A DNA stretch of 36,885 nt from Methylococcales symbiont of Iophon sp. n. MRB-2018 (lineage in GTDB: Bacteria > Pseudomonadota > Gammaproteobacteria > Methylococcales > Methylomonadaceae), in assembly GCA_003666325.1 (NCBI GenBank), contig QPIL01000105.1, positions 1-36,885 of the forward strand, given 5' to 3'. Under the pieces are notes generated by a model. That model did not search any database. It was not told the origin of the DNA and saw only the letters and a program-made list of their open reading frames with translations. Positions 33,466 through 36,885 of this stretch are shown here, in pieces. A program made the translations under genes and the position numbers. How positions within the stretch are numbered: the first letter of the stretch is position 1; every line of letters starts with the position of its first letter.

Positions 33466-34953
33466 ATGAAAGCAGAAGCCTGTACCTATGTTATCTATGG
33501 GGCAACTGGAAACCTATCGCGAATTAAATTAATCCCCGCTTTATATCACCTAGATGTTGAAAATCTGTTACCAGACGGCAGTAAAATTGTCGCACTGGGT
33601 CGCCGAGAATGGGATCAGCAAAAATGGCAGTCTGAAGTCCGCGATATGCTTGAAGAAAAAGCGCGTGGCGGTGTTGATGAAGCCATCTTTAAACGTTTTT
33701 GCAAACGTATGCACTATCACAAAGGGGATATTTCTCAACAAGAAAGCTATGTTGCACTGGCAAACACTTTAACTGATAGTCAAAAATTTCCACAGAACCA
33801 AGCTTTTTATCTCGCCATCAGTCCTTCTGATTTTGCTAATACCATAAAGCTATTAAGCAAATCTGACCTATTAAAAGAGGATGCAGGATGGAGTCGGGTT
33901 GTTATTGAAAAACCTTTTGGCTATGACTTACAAAGTGCCCAGTCATTACAAAAGAGTATTGCCAAATATTTACGAGAAGATCAGGTTTATCGTATAGACC
34001 ACTACTTAGGAAAAGGCACTGTACAAAACCTGCTGGTTTTTCGTTTTGCTAACACCATGATGGAGCCTCTTTGGAATCGACATTATATTGAATACATCCA
34101 AATTACACATTCCGAAGAGTTGGGCATTGGTACTAGAGCGCAGTATTATGATAACTCTGGCGCCATGCGTGACATGTTGCAAAGCCATCTTTTGCAATTA
34201 CTTACGCTAGTTACTATGGAGCCTCCCGCATCCATGGAAGCTGAATCCTTGCGCAATGAAAAAGTTAAAGTACTCAAGTCTATCCGACCTATTCCCAAAG
34301 AAGCAGTGCATGCCTGTGCCTTCCGCGCCCAATATTCCAGCGGAAATATAGATAATGAGAGAGTAAAATCTTATTTGCAAGAGGATAATGTCCCCGAGGA
34401 TAGCTTTACAGAAACCTATGCGGCTATAAAACTATATATTGATAATTGGCGCTGGAAAGATGTACCCATCTATATGCGCACCGGAAAACGCATGGCTAAA
34501 GCACAATCAACTATCTCTATTTGTTTTCGCCAGCCTCCTTTACAATTTTTTAGAGATACGCACATTAATGCATCTCGACCGAACTGGTTATTATTAGGCA
34601 TTCAACCCGAAGAATGTTTTCGCGTTGAAATGACAGTTAAAGAACCAGGCTTAGAAATGAAAACTCGTGTGACCAGTCTTGACGCAAGCTATCGTCAAGA
34701 AGGGGAACATCATACTGATGCTTATGAGGACTTGTTACTAGATGTTATTGAAGGTGACAGCTCTCTTTTCTTGAGATCAGATGAAGTAGAATATGCTTGG
34801 AAAATTGTAGATCCAGTAATACAACAATGGGCGCAAGAACGCGAATTTATTGAAACGTACCCTGCTGGAACATGGGGGCCTGAAGCTTCAAGGGCAATTT
34901 TTGACAAGGAAAGCCATCGTTGGCGCCACAGTTTAACTCCAGAACCTGAATAG
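33466..34953 (+). CDS. zwf: Glucose-6-phosphate 1-dehydrogenase
   Basis: Oxidises glucose 6-phosphate to the lactone with NADP or NAD, entering the pentose-phosphate pathway. The protein is 495 residues from the ATG at 33466, 10 bases after gnd stops; the in-frame region upstream is the shadow of gnd. The NAD(P) motif reads VIYGATGNLSRIKLIPALY where most enzymes have GASGDLxxRKL, a mild variation. VVIEKPFGYDL and the catalytic RIDHYLGKGTVQN are intact. Four bases before pgl, so probably one transcript. Confidence 0.96.
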   Translation: MKAEACTYVIYGATGNLSRIKLIPALYHLDVENLLPDGSKIVALGRREWDQQKWQSEVRDMLEEKARGGVDEAIFKRFCKRMHYHKGDISQQESYVALANTLTDSQKFPQNQAFYLAISPSDFANTIKLLSKSDLLKEDAGWSRVVIEKPFGYDLQSAQSLQKSIAKYLREDQVYRIDHYLGKGTVQNLLVFRFANTMMEPLWNRHYIEYIQITHSEELGIGTRAQYYDNSGAMRDMLQSHLLQLLTLVTMEPPASMEAESLRNEKVKVLKSIRPIPKEAVHACAFRAQYSSGNIDNERVKSYLQEDNVPEDSFTETYAAIKLYIDNWRWKDVPIYMRTGKRMAKAQSTISICFRQPPLQFFRDTHINASRPNWLLLGIQPEECFRVEMTVKEPGLEMKTRVTSLDASYRQEGEHHTDAYEDLLLDVIEGDSSLFLRSDEVEYAWKIVDPVIQQWAQEREFIETYPAGTWGPEASRAIFDKESHRWRHSLTPEPE

Positions 34954-34956
34954 AAC

Positions 34957-35637
34957 ATGCAAATAATTAATCAATGGCATCCATTTGCTACGGCTAATCA
35001 AGTGGCACAAGCCGTTTGTACACAAATTCTACAAAGTGCTGAACAGGCTATTTCTGCAAGAGCATGCTTTCATCTTGTTTTGGCGGGAGGAAGTACCCCT
35101 GAAAAAGTTTACCAATTACTAGCCCATGCAAAAACAAACTGGTCAAAATGGTACATTTATTATGGTGATGAACGCTGTTTAGCTGCGGATAATAGTGAAA
35201 GAAACAGCACTATGGCAACTAACGCTTTGTTATCTAAAACGGATATACCTGTAGAAAATATTTTTACTATGCCCACCGAATTGGGTGCTATAGAAGCCAC
35301 AAAAAAATATCGTCAATCTATTGCCAAAGTTGAACAGTTTGATTTAGTTTTATTAGGCATGGGTGAAGATGGCCATACCGCAAGTTTATTTCCTGGTCAT
35401 ATTAATGATCAAGATGAAACTGTACATGCAGTTTATAATTCACCTAAACCACCTTCTGACAGAATATCTTTAAGTGCAAAAACCTTGGCCAATACACGGC
35501 AATTGTTTTTTATTGTTACTGGTGCATCTAAATGTGAACCCGTTAAGCAATGGAAACAAGGTGTCAATCTTCCTGTGGCATCCATTGCACCAAGTGCTGG
35601 TGTTGATATTTATATTGATCAAGCCGCTTTAGCTTAA
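34957..35637 (+). CDS. pgl: 6-phosphogluconolactonase
   Basis: Hydrolyses 6-phosphogluconolactone to 6-phosphogluconate. The 226-residue protein is of the NagB-like DevB/Pgl type, with LVLAGGSTPEKVYQLLA, YYGDERCLAADNSERNS and LLGMGEDGHTASLFPG. Its ATG is four bases from the zwf stop. It completes the oxidative branch gnd-zwf-pgl; no edd, eda or hexokinase is in the window. Confidence 0.96.
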   Translation: MQIINQWHPFATANQVAQAVCTQILQSAEQAISARACFHLVLAGGSTPEKVYQLLAHAKTNWSKWYIYYGDERCLAADNSERNSTMATNALLSKTDIPVENIFTMPTELGAIEATKKYRQSIAKVEQFDLVLLGMGEDGHTASLFPGHINDQDETVHAVYNSPKPPSDRISLSAKTLANTRQLFFIVTGASKCEPVKQWKQGVNLPVASIAPSAGVDIYIDQAALA

Positions 35638-35766
35638 ATAAACAGGGTATTACACCCAAAGATGAAACCATAGAATGTGGGATAAGAAAAATCAGTGCTA
35701 CTTTTAAAACCCTGTTTTCTCAAAAAAGTATCATTATTAAAATAAATTTAAAGAGGGTCATATCTT

Positions 35767-36510
35767 ATGTGTTGGAGTGGTGAAGCATCCGCTGTATTAG
35801 CTGTCGGAGGATTAGCAACAGCAGCTTATATAGCCAATAAAGGTGAGTCAAAAGAATTATGGATTCCATTAACTTATTTTGCCCTAATGGAATTGTTACA
35901 GGCCTTTACTTATGTCTGGATAGATTTATGTGACAATCCGACTAATCAGGTGCTTACTTTGTTTGGATATATCCATGTAGCATTTCAACCGTTTTTTGTA
36001 AATATGGTTGCTATGTACTTTATTCCTGAAAGTGTCAAAAATAAAATTAGTACGGTAGTTTATACTTTATGTGGAATGAGTACCGTTGCCATGCTGGTTA
36101 AACTATACCCTATGGATTGGGCAGGTGCCTGTGTTGTTGGTATTGAAGGTTTTTGTGGAACTCAGCCTTGTTCTGTTTCGGGTGACTGGCATATTGCTTG
36201 GCAATTACCATTGAATGGTTTGATGTCTGAGCCTATAGATTGGCTGTTTGGTTATGAGTGGGGGTTACATGTTTTTGCTTATGCATTAGCTGCTTTTTAC
36301 TTGCCGCTTATGTATGGTTCCTGGCGTTTTGTCGCTTTTCATTATTTAATTGGGCCTTTTATTTCAGATGTGACAACTGACGACCCTAATGAATATGCCG
36401 CTGTTTGGTGTTTATTTTCTATCGCTTTATGCGTCTCGGTTATTAAGACTCCCATTAGAAAATATTTACATGTTAAGAACTGGCCTTATTATCCAAAACA
36501 GAACAGTTAA
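35767..36510 (+). CDS. DUF5765-like integral membrane protein
   Basis: A 247-residue protein with about six or seven hydrophobic segments and the N-terminal MCWSGEASAVLAV signature I associate with DUF5765. Cysteines are concentrated in a loop around residues 118-137 (GACVVGIEGFCGTQPCSVSGDWH). A histidine-containing segment (GYIHVAFQPFF) lies in one membrane span and WGLHVFAYALAAF in another, which could hold a metal or haem, but this is speculation. AAAGAGGGTC lies just upstream of the ATG as a ribosome-binding site. Function unknown. Confidence 0.75.
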   Translation: MCWSGEASAVLAVGGLATAAYIANKGESKELWIPLTYFALMELLQAFTYVWIDLCDNPTNQVLTLFGYIHVAFQPFFVNMVAMYFIPESVKNKISTVVYTLCGMSTVAMLVKLYPMDWAGACVVGIEGFCGTQPCSVSGDWHIAWQLPLNGLMSEPIDWLFGYEWGLHVFAYALAAFYLPLMYGSWRFVAFHYLIGPFISDVTTDDPNEYAAVWCLFSIALCVSVIKTPIRKYLHVKNWPYYPKQNS

Positions 36511-36636
36511 AGTTAAGAGCGCATCTATTAATCAGTTGTTGCTGTCTTATCCTTTAATCCTTCTACTAATTTAGCAAATGCTACCTATACAAATATTTGC
36601 AGATAAACACTGGATAAAACTGAAAAAGATCCTGTT

Positions 36637-36757
36637 GGTAATAAGGGGGTAATAAGGGAGGGGTAATAAGGGAGGAGTAATAAGGGAGGGGTGGTAATAA
36701 GGGGACGCTACCCTTTGGGGTAATAAGGGGGGGTAATAAGGGGACGCTACCCTTTTA
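36637..36757. repeat. RAYT-associated repeat cluster
   Basis: Several GGTAATAAGGGAGG and GTAATAAGGGGGG-like units, then two copies of GGGGACGCTACCCTTT. GGGTA and TACCC can pair across ATAAGGGGACGC. Such arrays adjoin RAYT genes, and this one ends about 18 bases before one. Confidence 0.8.
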
Positions 36758-36774
36758 TCTGTTAAAATACACCT

Positions 36775-36885
36775 ATGCCAAGACAAGCCAGAAGCGTATT
36801 TGCTAATATCCCACATCACATTACCCAGAGAGGCAATCGCCGTGGTGATGTTTTCTTTTGTGATGCTGATAAAGACTACTATTTA
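36775..36885 (+). CDS. REP-associated tyrosine transposase (RAYT), partial at window end
   Basis: The first 37 codons (MPRQARSVFANIPHHITQRG, then NRRGDVFFCDADKDYYL) match the N-terminus of the RAYT/TnpA_REP Y1 transposase family, with the typical HHITQRGN. RAYTs act on REP hairpins, and the repeats directly upstream are plausible substrates. The HUH motif and catalytic tyrosine lie beyond the window, so completeness is unknown. Confidence 0.9.
   Translation, partial: MPRQARSVFANIPHHITQRGNRRGDVFFCDADKDYYL

Noticed and set aside
35640-35717. Terminator after pgl formed by AACAGGGT and ACCCTGTT
   Set aside because: The arms pair, but the loop is about 60 bases, too long for an ordinary intrinsic terminator.

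Overview
The window looks like chromosome from an AT-rich gammaproteobacterium. A methanotroph or relative (Methylococcales-like) is my best guess, from the complete oxidative pentose-phosphate cluster gnd-zwf-pgl, the DUF285-type surface protein and the abundance of small dispersed repeats. This taxonomic call is inference; no rRNA or methane-oxidation gene is present.

Layout. 1-4624 (-): a giant secreted modular repeat protein whose 3' end carries a frameshift. 4625-5167: repeats and a GC-rich hairpin. 5168-8417: trmB, a dynamin-like GTPase and pyrE. 8418-9123: gene-free, with a 159-bp palindromic MITE. 9124-10302 (-): glutaredoxin, a degenerate IrrE-like protein and a small unknown protein. 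10303-10834: a dehydrogenase gene fragment. 10835-16116 (+): pilB-pilC-pilD-coaE-zapD, tightly packed. 16117-18880: an accessory island with a SAM methyltransferase and AlkB-like pair, then a HigBA toxin-antitoxin pair, bracketed and split by copies of one 21-bp repeat. 18881-23550 (-): mutT/thiE fusion, argJ, then CDF transporter, tusA and a PP-loop tRNA thiolase-like gene in one operon. 23551-24127: heptamer array and a dispersed repeat. 24128-28234 (-): recB and ampD. 28552-29909 (+): nadC and a flavin reductase. 30216-30790: MazEF-type toxin-antitoxin. 30791-32009: IS5-type transposase remnant and repeats. 32010-35637 (+): gnd-zwf-pgl. 35767-36510: DUF5765-like membrane protein. 36775-end: start of a REP-associated tyrosine transposase (RAYT) behind its repeat cluster.

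Together the genes serve type IV pilus assembly (PilB motor, PilC platform, PilD peptidase), cofactor synthesis (CoaE, NadC), division (ZapD), arginine synthesis (ArgJ), nucleotide sanitation (MutT), sulfur transfer to tRNA (TusA plus PP-loop enzyme), recombination (RecB), cell-wall recycling (AmpD) and NADPH production. The ampD/nadC/pilBCD/coaE/zapD/mutT set is the E. coli and Pseudomonas neighbourhood in rearranged form, with yacG not found.

The most striking non-coding signal is a family of dispersed small elements: heptamer arrays (GACTAAA, GACGAAA, GACTCAG) at four sites plus a two-unit stub; a 125-200 bp block in three copies; a terminal motif (TAAGGSTTGACTA) at five sites; a mosaic module shared by 18010-18089 and 31713-31905; and a perfect-TIR MITE. 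Heptamer DNA forms the translated tail of the flavin reductase and cuts off a RAYT remnant.
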